Assembly (NCBI GenBank): GCA_023259435.1
Contig: JALRHZ010000007.1
Span: 1-44,929 of the forward strand
Length of the DNA stretch: 44,929 bases
Origin: Paracoccaceae bacterium
Lineage (GTDB): Bacteria > Pseudomonadota > Alphaproteobacteria > Rhodobacterales > Rhodobacteraceae
Direction: 5' to 3'
Shown: positions 1 through 8,464 of the stretch, piece after piece
Layout: the number at the start of each line of letters is the position of its first letter
How positions within the stretch are numbered: position 1 is the stretch's first letter
Notes under the pieces: generated by a model
Told to the model about the DNA's origin: nothing
Seen by the model: only the letters and a program-made list of their open reading frames with translations
Databases searched by the model: none
Made by a program: the position numbers and the translations under genes

Positions 1-431
1 ATACCTATAACGCACACCCTGTAGCGGCGGCGGTTGCGGCCGAGAATTTACGGCTTTTGGAAGAAGAAAAAGTGATTGAGCATGTGCGTGACACAGTTGC
101 GCCGTATCTTGCCCAAAAGTGGCAAAGTCTGAGCGATCATCCCATGGTTGGTGAGGCCAAATTGGTGGGATTGATGGGCTCAATCGCTTTGACGCCACAC
201 AAAGAGACCCGCGCCAAGTTCGACGCACCGGAAGGCACAGTCGGCTATATGTGTCGCGAGAGATGTTTTGCGAATAACTTGGTGATGCGCCATGTTGGCG
301 ACCGTATGGTGATCTCACCTCCTCTGGTCATTACGCCAGCTGAGGTGGATATTTTGATATCTCGTGCCCGTGTTGCTTTGGATGAGGCGATGGCGCAGGC
401 GCAGGAGAAGGGTTTATTCCCTCGCAAATGA
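1..431 (+). CDS. Class III aminotransferase, C-terminal fragment
   Basis: The open frame runs in from the left edge (first full codon at base 3) and stops with TGA at 429-431, so only about the last 142 residues are present. The fragment begins TYNAHPVAAAVAAENL, which resembles the region after the PLP lysine in class III (omega-type) aminotransferases, and it ends with the family-typical region 'MRHVGDRMVISPPLVITPAEVD' in shortened form (RMVISPPLVIT). These enzymes move an amino group between an amine or omega-amino acid and a keto acid using PLP. The substrate cannot be read from this part; the PLP lysine lies outside the window. A hairpin repeat follows the stop. Confidence 0.85.
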   Translation, partial: TYNAHPVAAAVAAENLRLLEEEKVIEHVRDTVAPYLAQKWQSLSDHPMVGEAKLVGLMGSIALTPHKETRAKFDAPEGTVGYMCRERCFANNLVMRHVGDRMVISPPLVITPAEVDILISRARVALDEAMAQAQEKGLFPRK

Positions 432-442
432 TTGTGAGGCGG

Positions 443-485
443 CTGGGGGTTTTGCATCCCCAGACCCCCGCAAGATATTTTTAGA
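443..485 (+). repeat. Rhodobacteral-type 3' hairpin repeat, possible terminator
   Basis: CTGGGG (443-448) pairs with CCCCAG (458-463), followed by ACCCCCGCAAGATATTTTTA. From memory, closely similar G/C hairpin plus GATATTT strings recur after genes in Rhodobacterales genomes. Just after the aminotransferase stop it may act as a terminator or processing stop. Only one copy is evident in this window. Confidence 0.5.
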
Positions 486-486
486 C

Positions 487-522
487 AAAAAATGGTAACT
501 TTCGGTTGGAATGCCGAAGGTT
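487..522 (-). terminator. Rho-independent terminator of panC-panB
   Basis: Read on the minus strand, AACCTTCGG (522-514) pairs with CCGAAAGTT (505-497), nine pairs with one G-U, followed four bases later by six T (492-487). It lies just beyond the panB stop. Confidence 0.7.
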
Positions 523-533
523 CTTATGCTGTT

Positions 534-1346
534 TTAGGGTTTGTAGACCTGATCTTCTGTTGGGAAGTTGCGGGATTTTACGTCCTCTGCATATCCTTTC
601 ACCGCCGTCTCGATTTGAGCGCCAAGATCGCCATAGGTTTTCACGAACTTTGGCGGATTGGGGTTTAGGCCAAGCATATCTTCGAGCACGAGGATTTGTC
701 CGTCGCAGTCTGCTGAGGCACCGATGCCGATGGTTGGGATTGGGATGTCTTTGGAGATTTGCGCGGCGAGTGGTTCGACCATTCCTTCGAGAACAACGCA
801 AAACGCACCTGCCTCGGTCACGGCGCGTGCATCTTCTTGGTGTGCAGGCCAAGTGTCTTGGTTGCGGCCTTGAGTTTTGAAGCCGCCCAAGACGTGACTT
901 GATTGGGGGGTGAGGCCGATATGAGCGACCACTGGAATGCCTCGATCCACAAGGAATTTAATCGTTTCTGCCATACGTGCGCCGCCTTCGAGTTTTACTG
1001 CGCCGCAGCCTGTTTCCTTCATCACGCGGGCCGCGTTTCGAAAGGCAATTTGAGGGCTTTCTTCATAAGTTCCAAAGGGGAGATCCACCACAATCAGCGC
1101 CCGTTGTGTCCCGCGTACAACAGCTTTTCCATGCATGATCATAAGATCCAACGGGACGGGAACAGTCGAGTCCATGCCATGCATGACCATGCCTAGACTA
1201 TCGCCGACCAAGATTAAATCGGCGTAGCGGTCAACGATTGCGGCTGTGTGGGCATGATAGCTTGTCAAAGACACGATCGGTTCTTGTCCCTTGCGGGATG
1301 CGATTTGCGTGGTTGTTATCCGCCGGATGGGGGCTTGGGTGCTCAT
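534..1346 (-). CDS. panB: 3-methyl-2-oxobutanoate hydroxymethyltransferase
   Basis: This cytoplasmic enzyme adds a one-carbon unit from methylene-THF to alpha-ketoisovalerate, giving ketopantoate, the first committed step of pantothenate and CoA synthesis. The 270-residue length is usual for PanB. Visible family motifs include [28 protein letters not shown] near residues 27-55 (the metal-binding D and S of VGDS), AVKLEGG near residue 117, and [10 protein letters not shown] near residue 140. The ATG at 1346 follows AAAGGAACCGTC and overlaps the panC stop by four bases, so panC and panB are translationally coupled in one unit that ends at the terminator at 487-522. Confidence 0.95.
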   Translation of the reverse strand: MSTQAPIRRITTTQIASRKGQEPIVSLTSYHAHTAAIVDRYADLILVGDSLGMVMHGMDSTVPVPLDLMIMHGKAVVRGTQRALIVVDLPFGTYEESPQIAFRNAARVMKETGCGAVKLEGGARMAETIKFLVDRGIPVVAHIGLTPQSSHVLGGFKTQGRNQDTWPAHQEDARAVTEAGAFCVVLEGMVEPLAAQISKDIPIPTIGIGASADCDGQILVLEDMLGLNPNPPKFVKTYGDLGAQIETAVKGYAEDVKSRNFPTEDQVYKP

Positions 1347-2197
1347 GACGGTTCCTTTCGTGTGAGAACGCGTTGATCGATTAAGAGGACGGGATCAAAT
1401 GTGACTGCGAGCAGGGCGACCACATCGCGGGTAACGGGGCCTGAAACCTCTTCTAAAGTTTCCGCATCACGCAGATCAACAGATTGTAACTCGGCCAGAG
1501 GTTCGGCGCGGATCATATCCGCGATAGCCTTGGTGATGTCCTCGGTTGAGGCACCTGATTGCGCCAGGCTCTGACCAAGATCCAAAGATTTTGACAGGAC
1601 AATGCTTGCGGTTCGGGCCTGAGGAGACAGGAGCACATTACGCGACGACATTGCAAGGCCATCTGCTTCGCGAACGGTGGGGACGGGTCTGATCTCAACT
1701 GGGATATCAAGGTCACGCACCATCGTCTTGATGACCTGTAGCTGTTGATAGTCTTTTTCACCGAAATAAGCGCGATCTGGTTGGAATAGGTTGAAGAGCT
1801 TTGTCACCACTGTGGCTACGCCGCGGAAATGTCCGGGACGCAATTCACCCATTAATTTTTGAGCGAGTTCCGTTGTTTCAACGATTGTTTGTGCATTTGG
1901 GTGGTACATGATGTCAGGTGTGGGGGTAAAGACAACCGAGACGCCTGCCTCTTGTAGCATTTTCAAATCGCGGTCTAGATTTGAAGGGTAATTCGTCAGG
2001 TCTTCGGCAGAGCCAAATTGTGTTGGATTTACAAAAATGGATGCTGCGACATGGTCACATTCAGATTTGGCAGAGTGGACAAGCTGCATGTGTCCATCGT
2101 GCAAATATCCCATTGTCGGGACAAGACCAACGGTCCCTTGTGACCTGAGATCAGCCATTGCCAAGCGCAATTCTTGCTTTGTTTGACAGACGCGCAT
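1343..2197 (-). CDS. panC: Pantothenate synthetase
   Basis: PanC condenses pantoate with beta-alanine using ATP, through a pantoyl-adenylate. The 284-residue protein has the nucleotidyltransferase landmarks: [15 protein letters not shown] (residues 27-41, with the HxGH-like signature), FVNPTQFG near residue 56, FGEKDYQQL near residue 145, and [11 protein letters not shown] near residue 182. The start at 2197 is preceded by GGAGGATGCG. It is the first gene of panC-panB; with panB it supplies two of the four pantothenate steps. No panD or panE is in the window. Confidence 0.95.
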   Translation of the reverse strand: MRVCQTKQELRLAMADLRSQGTVGLVPTMGYLHDGHMQLVHSAKSECDHVAASIFVNPTQFGSAEDLTNYPSNLDRDLKMLQEAGVSVVFTPTPDIMYHPNAQTIVETTELAQKLMGELRPGHFRGVATVVTKLFNLFQPDRAYFGEKDYQQLQVIKTMVRDLDIPVEIRPVPTVREADGLAMSSRNVLLSPQARTASIVLSKSLDLGQSLAQSGASTEDITKAIADMIRAEPLAELQSVDLRDAETLEEVSGPVTRDVVALLAVTFDPVLLIDQRVLTRKEPS

Positions 2198-2247
2198 CGC
2201 ATCCTCCGCCCTCGTTTACGTATGTATATGTTGCAGGTGCAGAATAA

Positions 2248-3123
2248 TCAATTCTGTTTGCGCTGACGCAATTTTGGGCCCAACTCGCTAATGAGAACAG
2301 CAATAAGGATAAGTATGCCTCCAAATATAGCCAGTGGTGGCAAACGTTCACCCACGAACCGGCCAAGGATGCCCGCATAGACGGGCTCGCCAGTGTAGAT
2401 GATCGTAGCGCGAGTTGGGGACACCGTTCGCTGTGCCCAGTTCATGCCGATTTGGATGATTGTGCTGGCAGCGGCCAATGCAATAGCCAGTCCGACAAAG
2501 GTCCATGTGAACTCTGGCAATGGTTCTTGTAGGATCATTGCCCCTAGTAAAGCCATACCCGATGCCGCTGCCATTTGGATGACTGTGATCCGTTTGGCAT
2601 CCGCATGTGTCGCAAAGCGAGAAATCAGAACCACTTCTAAGGCAACCGCAACGGCGCAGAAAAGCGTCAAGACCTCGCCCTGTGAAAAGGCCAAACCACC
2701 GGCCTCTGGTCCGACAACCATCATAAGGCCAACAAAGGCGACAATCAGGCTTAGAATACTCCAGGCTTTGGGGGGCTGTCCTAGGATGATCCACTGAAAC
2801 ACGGGGACAAGGGGGACGGCTGCGGCTGTAATAAAAGCTGATTTTGATGAAGTTATAGACATAAGGCCAATTGTCTGGAGCCCATAGCCCAAGGCAATCG
2901 ATAGACCAATCCATAGGCCGCCTTTTAAGTCATGTGATGTTGTCCCGCGCAAATTAGGACGTGCAATTATGGCAAGGAACATCGCACCCAATCCAAAGCG
3001 AAGAGCCACGAAATACAACGGCCCGCCGTTTTGAACGGCAATTTGAACTGCTAGGAACGTACCGCCCCATATCATGGTGATAAGGATCAGAACAATCTCG
3101 GGACGTAAGGAAAACCGCATCAT
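2248..3123 (-). CDS. EamA/DMT-family transporter
   Basis: This is an inner-membrane protein of about 291 residues with roughly ten hydrophobic segments arranged as two EamA repeats, for example EIVLILITMIWGGTFLAVQIA at the N-terminus (split by the typical WGGTF motif) and a C-terminal ILGRFVGERLPPLAIFGGILI region. Members of this drug/metabolite transporter family usually export amino acids or other small metabolites; the substrate cannot be predicted. The start is ATG at 3123 (a second ATG follows at 3120) with AAGG upstream. A longer reading from 3225 would run into the divergent HDAC-like gene and has a charged, non-membrane extension, so I rejected it. Confidence 0.85.
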   Translation of the reverse strand: MMRFSLRPEIVLILITMIWGGTFLAVQIAVQNGGPLYFVALRFGLGAMFLAIIARPNLRGTTSHDLKGGLWIGLSIALGYGLQTIGLMSITSSKSAFITAAAVPLVPVFQWIILGQPPKAWSILSLIVAFVGLMMVVGPEAGGLAFSQGEVLTLFCAVAVALEVVLISRFATHADAKRITVIQMAAASGMALLGAMILQEPLPEFTWTFVGLAIALAAASTIIQIGMNWAQRTVSPTRATIIYTGEPVYAGILGRFVGERLPPLAIFGGILILIAVLISELGPKLRQRKQN

Positions 3124-3205
3124 GATATACCTTGATTTCTGTCTGAGTGGGCTAGACTTTCTGGTGTGAAAAAGCAACCATTCCCGCAAAACACAGGGAT
3201 ATCGT

Positions 3206-4132
3206 ATGACCACAGCATTAATCACACATGCCGATTGTTTGGGGCATGAAACTCCGACAGGCCATCCAGAACAAATTGCGCGGCTTGAACATATTTTACA
3301 CGCGTTAGAGCCACTTGATTTGGTGCGTACATCGGCTCCGATGGCGGCGGATGCGGATCTTTTGCGTGTTCACCCACAGGCGCATATTGCTGCCGTGCGT
3401 GATGCCTGTCCGGATATCGGGTTTTATAAGATAGACGGTGATACCTTTATGTCTCCGGGATCGGTTGACGCCGCTTATCGCGCTGCGGGTGGTGTTGTGC
3501 GGGCGGTTGATATGGTTCTTGGGGGGGAGGTGCAAAATGCCTTTGCCGCAGTTCGCCCGCCTGGTCACCATGCAGAAACAGAAACCGCCATGGGGTTTTG
3601 CCTGTTCGGGAATGTCGCGATTGGCGCAAAGCATGCGTTAGACTTTCACGGTCTTTCGCGCGTGGCCGTTGTGGATTTCGACGTGCATCACGGGAATGGC
3701 ACACAGGATCTTTTGTATGATGAAGAACGGGCGTTGGTGATCACATCGCAGCAGTTCCCATTGTGGCCTGGTTCGGGCGAGGCCTCGGAAACAGGCGCGA
3801 AAGACAACATCCTGAACGTGCCCTTGCCGCCGCAAAGTGACGGGGCGCATATGCGGTCTGTCTATACGCGGGATGTTTTTCCACGGTTACGAGAATTTGC
3901 ACCAGAGTTGATCATAATTTCTGCAGGCTTTGATGCGCATCGTGATGATCCTTTGGCAGAATTGAATTGGGAGGACGATGATTTCGCGTGGCTCACGGAT
4001 CAGATTTGCGAAATTGCGGCCGAAACTTGCAAGGGGCGGGTGGTATCCGCACTTGAAGGTGGCTATGATTTAACAGCTTTGGCACGATCTGCCAAACGGC
4101 ATGTAGAACAACTAATAGAGGCAGCGACATGA
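3206..4132 (+). CDS. Histone deacetylase-like amidohydrolase
   Basis: This 308-residue protein belongs to the arginase/deacetylase fold family that includes class II histone deacetylases and acetoin-utilisation proteins. Clear motifs are HADCLGHETPTGHPEQ at the N-terminus, RPPGHHAE (catalytic His pair), VDFDVHHGNGTQ (zinc-binding D and H), SAGFDAHRDDPLA (zinc Asp) and EGGYDL. Such bacterial enzymes remove acetyl groups from small acetylated amines or possibly protein lysines; the true substrate is unknown. It overlaps xseB by four bases (ATGA) and so leads the xseB-ispA-dxs cluster, an order I recall from other Rhodobacterales. Confidence 0.9.
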   Translation: MTTALITHADCLGHETPTGHPEQIARLEHILHALEPLDLVRTSAPMAADADLLRVHPQAHIAAVRDACPDIGFYKIDGDTFMSPGSVDAAYRAAGGVVRAVDMVLGGEVQNAFAAVRPPGHHAETETAMGFCLFGNVAIGAKHALDFHGLSRVAVVDFDVHHGNGTQDLLYDEERALVITSQQFPLWPGSGEASETGAKDNILNVPLPPQSDGAHMRSVYTRDVFPRLREFAPELIIISAGFDAHRDDPLAELNWEDDDFAWLTDQICEIAAETCKGRVVSALEGGYDLTALARSAKRHVEQLIEAAT

Positions 4133-4371
4133 GCGAGACCCCCGTAGATGAGATGACATTTGAGCAGGCGATGGCAGAGCTAGAACAGGTTGTCGGTCAA
4201 TTGGAACGCGGCGATGTTGCGTTGGATGCCTCAATCAAGCTTTATGAACGCGGTGCCGAGCTGAAAAAACGCTGTGAGAAAAAGCTTAAGGAAGCCGAAG
4301 AAAAAGTGGCAGCCATTACATTGGACAGCCAAGGTAATCCGACAGGAACAACGCCGGTTGACGGGCAATAG
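4129..4371 (+). CDS. xseB: Exodeoxyribonuclease VII small subunit
   Basis: XseB is the small subunit that joins several copies to XseA, forming exonuclease VII, which degrades single-stranded DNA from both ends. The 80-residue acidic, helical protein shows the family core FEQAMAELEQVVGQLERGDV (residues 10-29) followed by LYERGAELKKRCEKKLKEAE. Its start overlaps the stop of the upstream deacetylase-like gene by four bases, and ispA begins two bases after its stop. The partner xseA is not in the window. Confidence 0.95.
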   Translation: MSETPVDEMTFEQAMAELEQVVGQLERGDVALDASIKLYERGAELKKRCEKKLKEAEEKVAAITLDSQGNPTGTTPVDGQ

Positions 4372-4373
4372 GC

Positions 4374-5243
4374 ATGTTTCGGGCGCGGTTGGCAGAAAAT
4401 GCAGGGCATGTGCAACAGCATCTAATGCAGGTCTGTGACAGCTTTGAGCAGACGGATGTGACCCATGCCATGCGGTACGCTTTGGATGGTGGAAAACGTC
4501 TGCGCGCGCATCTTGTGATGGAATCGGCACGCATTTTTGGCGTTGAGGATACCATGTCTATTTGGCCTGCTGCTGCTATTGAGGCGATTCACGCTTATTC
4601 TTTGGTGCATGACGATCTGCCTTCCATGGACAATGATGACCTTCGCCGCGGTCAGCCAACAGTTCACGTGAAATGGGATGAAGCAACCGCGATCTTGGCT
4701 GGCGACGGTTTGCAGGCGCTAGGATTTGAACTTGTTTCAACTGAGGAAAGTGGCCTTGCGCCAACTGTGCGGGCGCAGCTGGCACTAGGTCTGTCGCGTG
4801 CGTCCGGAGCGCGTGGCATGGTCATTGGTCAGGCCAAAGATATCGCCGCGGAAACGGCTGCTGTGCCACTTACTTTGGATCAAATCATTGATTTGCAACG
4901 TGGAAAAACAGGTGCGTTAATTGAGTGGTCTGCAACAGCCGGTGCTGTGCTTGCCCAAGAAGACACACGCCCCCTAGAGCAATACGCACAAGCGATTGGT
5001 CTTGCCTTTCAAATCGCGGATGACATTTTGGATGTTGAGGGGGATGCCTCCAAAGCCGGAAAGCGTCTGGGCAAGGATGAAGAGGCTGGTAAAGCGACTT
5101 TTGTATCACTCCTTGGGTTAGACGCAGCGAAACGTAGGGCGGCAGAGTTGATTGAACAGTCACATGACGCCATAAAGTGCTATGGCGAGAAGGCCGGTAT
5201 GTTGCGTGCAACCGCAGATTTTATTATTGCGCGCGATAGGTAA
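4374..5243 (+). CDS. ispA: Farnesyl diphosphate synthase (geranyltranstransferase)
   Basis: IspA condenses IPP with DMAPP and then GPP to make farnesyl diphosphate, the precursor of quinone tails, undecaprenyl carriers and other isoprenoids. The 289-residue protein has the first aspartate-rich motif [15 protein letters not shown] (near residue 80) and the second motif IADDILD (near residue 214), plus [10 protein letters not shown] near residue 40 for IPP binding. It sits directly between xseB and dxs on the same strand, so the first and a later step of the MEP-isoprenoid route are made together. Confidence 0.95.
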   Translation: MFRARLAENAGHVQQHLMQVCDSFEQTDVTHAMRYALDGGKRLRAHLVMESARIFGVEDTMSIWPAAAIEAIHAYSLVHDDLPSMDNDDLRRGQPTVHVKWDEATAILAGDGLQALGFELVSTEESGLAPTVRAQLALGLSRASGARGMVIGQAKDIAAETAAVPLTLDQIIDLQRGKTGALIEWSATAGAVLAQEDTRPLEQYAQAIGLAFQIADDILDVEGDASKAGKRLGKDEEAGKATFVSLLGLDAAKRRAAELIEQSHDAIKCYGEKAGMLRATADFIIARDR

Positions 5244-5260
5244 TGCATAAAGGGGACGAG

Positions 5261-7186
5261 ATGTCCGAAACACCTCATACACCGCTTTTGGATCAAGTAG
5301 GGTCTCCTCATGATCTGAAACGCTTTTCTGATAGAGAATTGGCTCAGGTCGCGCATGAACTGCGCCAAGAGACAATTTCAGCTGTGTCAGTGACGGGTGG
5401 GCACCTTGGGGCCGGTCTTGGGGTGGTTGAGTTGACGGTCGCGTTACATGCTGTGTTTGACACACCTAAGGACAAGATCGTTTGGGATGTGTCGCATCAA
5501 TGTTACCCCCATAAAATTTTGACGGGACGCCGTGATCGTATACGGACCTTGCGCCAAAAGGATGGCCTGAGCGGGTTCACGAAACGATCTGAAAGCCCTT
5601 ATGATCCTTTCGGTGCGGCCCATTCCAGCACGTCAATCAGTGCAGGACTAGGCTTTTCGGTTGCTCGAGATTTGGGCGGTGCATGCCCAGAGGGTCTTGG
5701 CGATGCGGTTGCGGTCATCGGAGATGGCTCAATGACTGCCGGAATGGCGTTCGAGGCGATGAACCATGCCGGTCATTTGAATAAACGTTTGTTTGTTGTC
5801 CTAAATGATAATGATATGTCCATCGCGCCCCCCGTGGGCGCCCTATCGGGTTATTTGTCACAGCTATACGCAGGCGCGCCGTTCCAAGATTTGAAATCGG
5901 TCGCCAAAGGCGCGGTCAGTTTCCTGCCGGAGCCCTTCCGCGAAGGTGCCAAACGGGCCAAGGACATGATCAAGGGGATGACCGTCGGCGGAACGTTGTT
6001 CGAAGCGCTTGGGTTTTCTTATGTTGGGCCAATTGACGGGCACGATATGGATCAACTGGTGCCTGTTTTGCGTACTCTGAAAGAGCGCGCAACCGGTCCG
6101 GTTTTGATCCATGTGATTACGCAAAAAGGCAAAGGCTATGCCCCCGCAGAAGCGGCCCGCGACAAAGGTCACGCCACAGCAAAATTTGACATTGCCACAG
6201 GCAAACAGGCCAAAGCGCCGTCAAATGCGCCGTCCTACACCAAAGTATTTGCAGATGCCTTGTTGACCGAGGCAGCGGACGATCCGCGCATTTGTGCGGT
6301 TACGGCGGCGATGCCCGATGGAACGGGGTTGAACCTGTTTGCCGAACGGTATCCATCGCGGTGTTTTGATGTTGGCATTGCAGAGCAACATGGCGTGACA
6401 TTTAGCGCAGGACTTGCCGCCGGTGGCATGAAACCGTTTTGTGCGATGTATTCGACCTTTTTACAGCGTGGATATGATCAAGTCGTACATGATGTCGCGA
6501 TCCAACGTCTGCCAGTTCGATTTGCGATTGATCGCGCCGGTTTGGTGGGTGCGGATGGTGCTACGCATGCGGGGAGCTTTGACATTGCCTATCTGGCGAA
6601 CCTGCCCGGTTTTGTGGTGATGGCCGCCGCAGATGAAGCGGAACTGGTGCATATGGTGGCGACGGCTGCGGCACATGATGACGGGCCGATTGCGTTTAGA
6701 TATCCACGTGGCGAAGGGGTAGGTCTTGATCTACCGGAAAAAGGTAGAGTGTTGGAAATCGGCAAAGGTCGTATCATACACGAAGGCCGGGGCATAGCCA
6801 TTCTGAGCTTTGGAACGCGTTTACAAGAGGTGGAACGTGCTTGTGAATCCTTGCGTCAAAAAGGGATTGATCCGACCATCGCCGATGCGCGTTTTGCCAA
6901 GCCATTAGATACAGAGATGATCCTAGACCTTGTGCATAACCACGAGGCTTTGATCACGATTGAGGAAGGTGCCGTAGGTGGCTTTGGCAGTCATGTTGCA
7001 CAGTTCCTAGCGGAATCGGGGGCGTTTGATACAGGGCTGAAATTCCGCTCAATGGTGCTCCCTGATACGTTCATTGATCAATCAAGCCCTGCGGACATGT
7101 ATGCCACTGCCAAACTGAATGCAGAGGATATCGAGGCCAAAGTTCTTGCTGTACTAGGTGTGGAAACGCTGTCCTCACGCGCCTAA
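5261..7186 (+). CDS. dxs: 1-deoxy-D-xylulose-5-phosphate synthase
   Basis: Dxs is the TPP-dependent transketolase-like enzyme that joins pyruvate and glyceraldehyde 3-phosphate, the entry step of the MEP pathway and also a source for thiamine and pyridoxal synthesis. The 641-residue length fits. Visible motifs include the TPP loop [18 protein letters not shown] (about residues 152-169), [10 protein letters not shown] near residue 74, the catalytic-Glu region [13 protein letters not shown], and [16 protein letters not shown] placed the start at 5261 because AAGGGG lies five bases upstream; an earlier ATG at 5243 overlaps the ispA stop and lacks a good ribosome site. Two hairpins follow the gene. 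Confidence 0.97.
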   Translation: MSETPHTPLLDQVGSPHDLKRFSDRELAQVAHELRQETISAVSVTGGHLGAGLGVVELTVALHAVFDTPKDKIVWDVSHQCYPHKILTGRRDRIRTLRQKDGLSGFTKRSESPYDPFGAAHSSTSISAGLGFSVARDLGGACPEGLGDAVAVIGDGSMTAGMAFEAMNHAGHLNKRLFVVLNDNDMSIAPPVGALSGYLSQLYAGAPFQDLKSVAKGAVSFLPEPFREGAKRAKDMIKGMTVGGTLFEALGFSYVGPIDGHDMDQLVPVLRTLKERATGPVLIHVITQKGKGYAPAEAARDKGHATAKFDIATGKQAKAPSNAPSYTKVFADALLTEAADDPRICAVTAAMPDGTGLNLFAERYPSRCFDVGIAEQHGVTFSAGLAAGGMKPFCAMYSTFLQRGYDQVVHDVAIQRLPVRFAIDRAGLVGADGATHAGSFDIAYLANLPGFVVMAAADEAELVHMVATAAAHDDGPIAFRYPRGEGVGLDLPEKGRVLEIGKGRIIHEGRGIAILSFGTRLQEVERACESLRQKGIDPTIADARFAKPLDTEMILDLVHNHEALITIEEGAVGGFGSHVAQFLAESGAFDTGLKFRSMVLPDTFIDQSSPADMYATAKLNAEDIEAKVLAVLGVETLSSRA

Positions 7187-7215
7187 AATGTGAGCATACG
7201 GAGAAAGCGTCACGC

Positions 7216-7261
7216 GCCCCCATCGAGGGGGCCGTGCCGCTGCCCAAGCCAGTGGCTTGGG
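7216..7261. terminator. Two hairpins between convergent dxs and the 7269 gene
   Basis: GCCCCC (7216-7221) pairs with GGGGGC (7227-7232), and CCCAAGCC (7243-7250) pairs with GGCTTGGG (7254-7261) around a three-base loop. Neither has a strong T run, but their place between two convergent stops suggests a shared terminator. Confidence 0.5.
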
Positions 7262-7268
7262 GGAACAG

Positions 7269-8120
7269 TTACAGATCTTTTCGCAAAGCCTCTAATCCGG
7301 TTCGGTAGTCAGGGTATTTTAATACAACCCCAAGCTCTTTTTTGATTTTGTCATTTCTGACCCGTTTGCTTTCTGCATAAAAGCTTTTTGCCATTGGGGT
7401 CATCTCTGCAGTTTCGAAATCTTCGCTTGGCGGTGACGTCCGCCCCAATAAATGTGCGGCAAAGTCGATGACATCTTGGGGAGGAGCGGCATCGTCGTCG
7501 CATACATTATAGGCCGATCCTGGGTTTGGGGCGTTCACAGAGGCCATCAGGGTTTGTGCAATATCGTCAACATGGATTCGATTGAACACTTGGTTTGGTT
7601 TGACAATTCGGCGTGCGCTGCCGCTTAGGACTTTGGAAAAAGGGCCGCGATTTGGGCCATATATTCCGGCCAATCTAAAAATATGGAGTGGTAGCTTAGG
7701 GATTGCCCCCCATTCTGCCTCTGCTTTTATGCGGGCCAATCCGCGTTTTGTGACCCCTAAAAGATTAGACGTTTCATCCACCCATTCACCGTTCCTGTCG
7801 CCGTAAACACCAGTAGTTGACAAATACCCAACCCACTCAAATTGTGCGGCGCGTTGGGATATGTGGCTGTGATAGGTGGCGAGTGTAGGATCGCCCTGAG
7901 CTGTTGGCCCGACGGAGATCAACAGATGCGTGGACGAGTTGATCCAGTTAGTGACGTCTTTCTCCCCCCATAACAACGGAGTTGCTCCGATCTCTTGAAT
8001 TGAAGGAAAATTTTCAACCGAGCGGGTGGTTCCAGCAACCTGCCATCCCTGTGCAACCAATTGTTTGGCCCAAGCTTTGGCAGAATACCCAAGTCCGAAT
8101 ATCAAGCATGTTTTTGTCAT
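7269..8120 (-). CDS. NAD(P)-binding Rossmann-fold epimerase/reductase-like protein
   Basis: The 283-residue protein begins CLIFGLGYSAKAWAKQL, a GxGYxx dinucleotide-binding turn, and continues as an extended short-chain dehydrogenase: STTGVYGDRNGEWVDE near residue 100, FRLAGIYGPNRGP near residue 148 and NRIHVDDIAQTLMA near residue 180. This pattern fits the YeeZ-like family of nucleoside-diphosphate-sugar epimerase relatives. The YxxxK catalytic pair is not obvious, so enzymatic activity is uncertain. It stands alone, convergent with dxs, and its upstream region (8121-8265) is shared with the plus-strand ORF at 8266. No function is proposed. Confidence 0.75.
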   Translation of the reverse strand: MTKTCLIFGLGYSAKAWAKQLVAQGWQVAGTTRSVENFPSIQEIGATPLLWGEKDVTNWINSSTHLLISVGPTAQGDPTLATYHSHISQRAAQFEWVGYLSTTGVYGDRNGEWVDETSNLLGVTKRGLARIKAEAEWGAIPKLPLHIFRLAGIYGPNRGPFSKVLSGSARRIVKPNQVFNRIHVDDIAQTLMASVNAPNPGSAYNVCDDDAAPPQDVIDFAAHLLGRTSPPSEDFETAEMTPMAKSFYAESKRVRNDKIKKELGVVLKYPDYRTGLEALRKDL

Positions 8121-8172
8121 ACAAGGGATGTGCTGCCTTTGGCAGGGTTTGGCAAGTGTTGAGGTTCATTTT

Positions 8173-8192
8173 GTTAAAATCGAAATTTTAAC
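8173..8192. promoter_or_regulatory. Perfect AT-rich inverted repeat in divergent spacer
   Basis: GTTAAAAT (8173-8180) and ATTTTAAC (8185-8192) flank a CGAA spacer. It lies between the start of the minus-strand Rossmann-fold gene and the plus-strand ORF at 8266, where an operator would be expected. It could also fold as a stem with a tetraloop. The regulator is unknown. Apart from this repeat, the ORF at 8266 and the thiolase hairpin, nothing else stands out in the 344-base spacer 8121-8464. Confidence 0.4.
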
Positions 8193-8265
8193 GCCTGGTT
8201 CTGATAAGGAGTTTTTAACCCCTTCCGCGCACCCTGAATCTGGTGAGTGAAAGAAAGGAATGGTC

Positions 8266-8394
8266 ATGACGAATACAACAATAGTGGACGACAATAGAGA
8301 GAATTCACAGTCATTGATGTGTACACCATGTGGATTGATCCGGCTTGTGCAAGAGTTATCTCAGTCGAACTTATTCGGTGCTGCATCTGATTAA
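8266..8394 (+). CDS. Possible 42-residue protein of unknown function
   Basis: This short frame starts at ATG 8266 after AAAGGA (8254-8259) and ends at TAA 8392-8394. The product begins MTNTTIVDDNRENSQS, contains a CTPC motif and then a short amphipathic stretch GLIRLVQELSQ. No family was recognised. It fills most of the leader upstream of the thiolase gene, about 70 bases before the hairpin that covers the thiolase ribosome site, so it may be a small independent protein or a leader ORF. The ribosome site and position support it, but its shortness means it could be chance. Confidence 0.4.
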   Translation: MTNTTIVDDNRENSQSLMCTPCGLIRLVQELSQSNLFGAASD

Positions 8395-8438
8395 AGTGAC
8401 GGAACGTTTAGCATGACAAAGCCCAAGCGATGGATAAA

Positions 8439-8463
8439 GTTGGCCCCAATAAAAGGGGCCAAC
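8439..8463 (+). promoter_or_regulatory. Hairpin masking the thiolase ribosome binding site
   Basis: GTTGGCCCC (8439-8447) is perfectly complementary to GGGGCCAAC (8455-8463) around a seven-base AATAAAA loop. The Shine-Dalgarno AAGGGG is inside the right arm, and the ATG begins two bases after the stem. Translation would be off while the stem is closed. Confidence 0.65.
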
Positions 8464-8464
8464 T

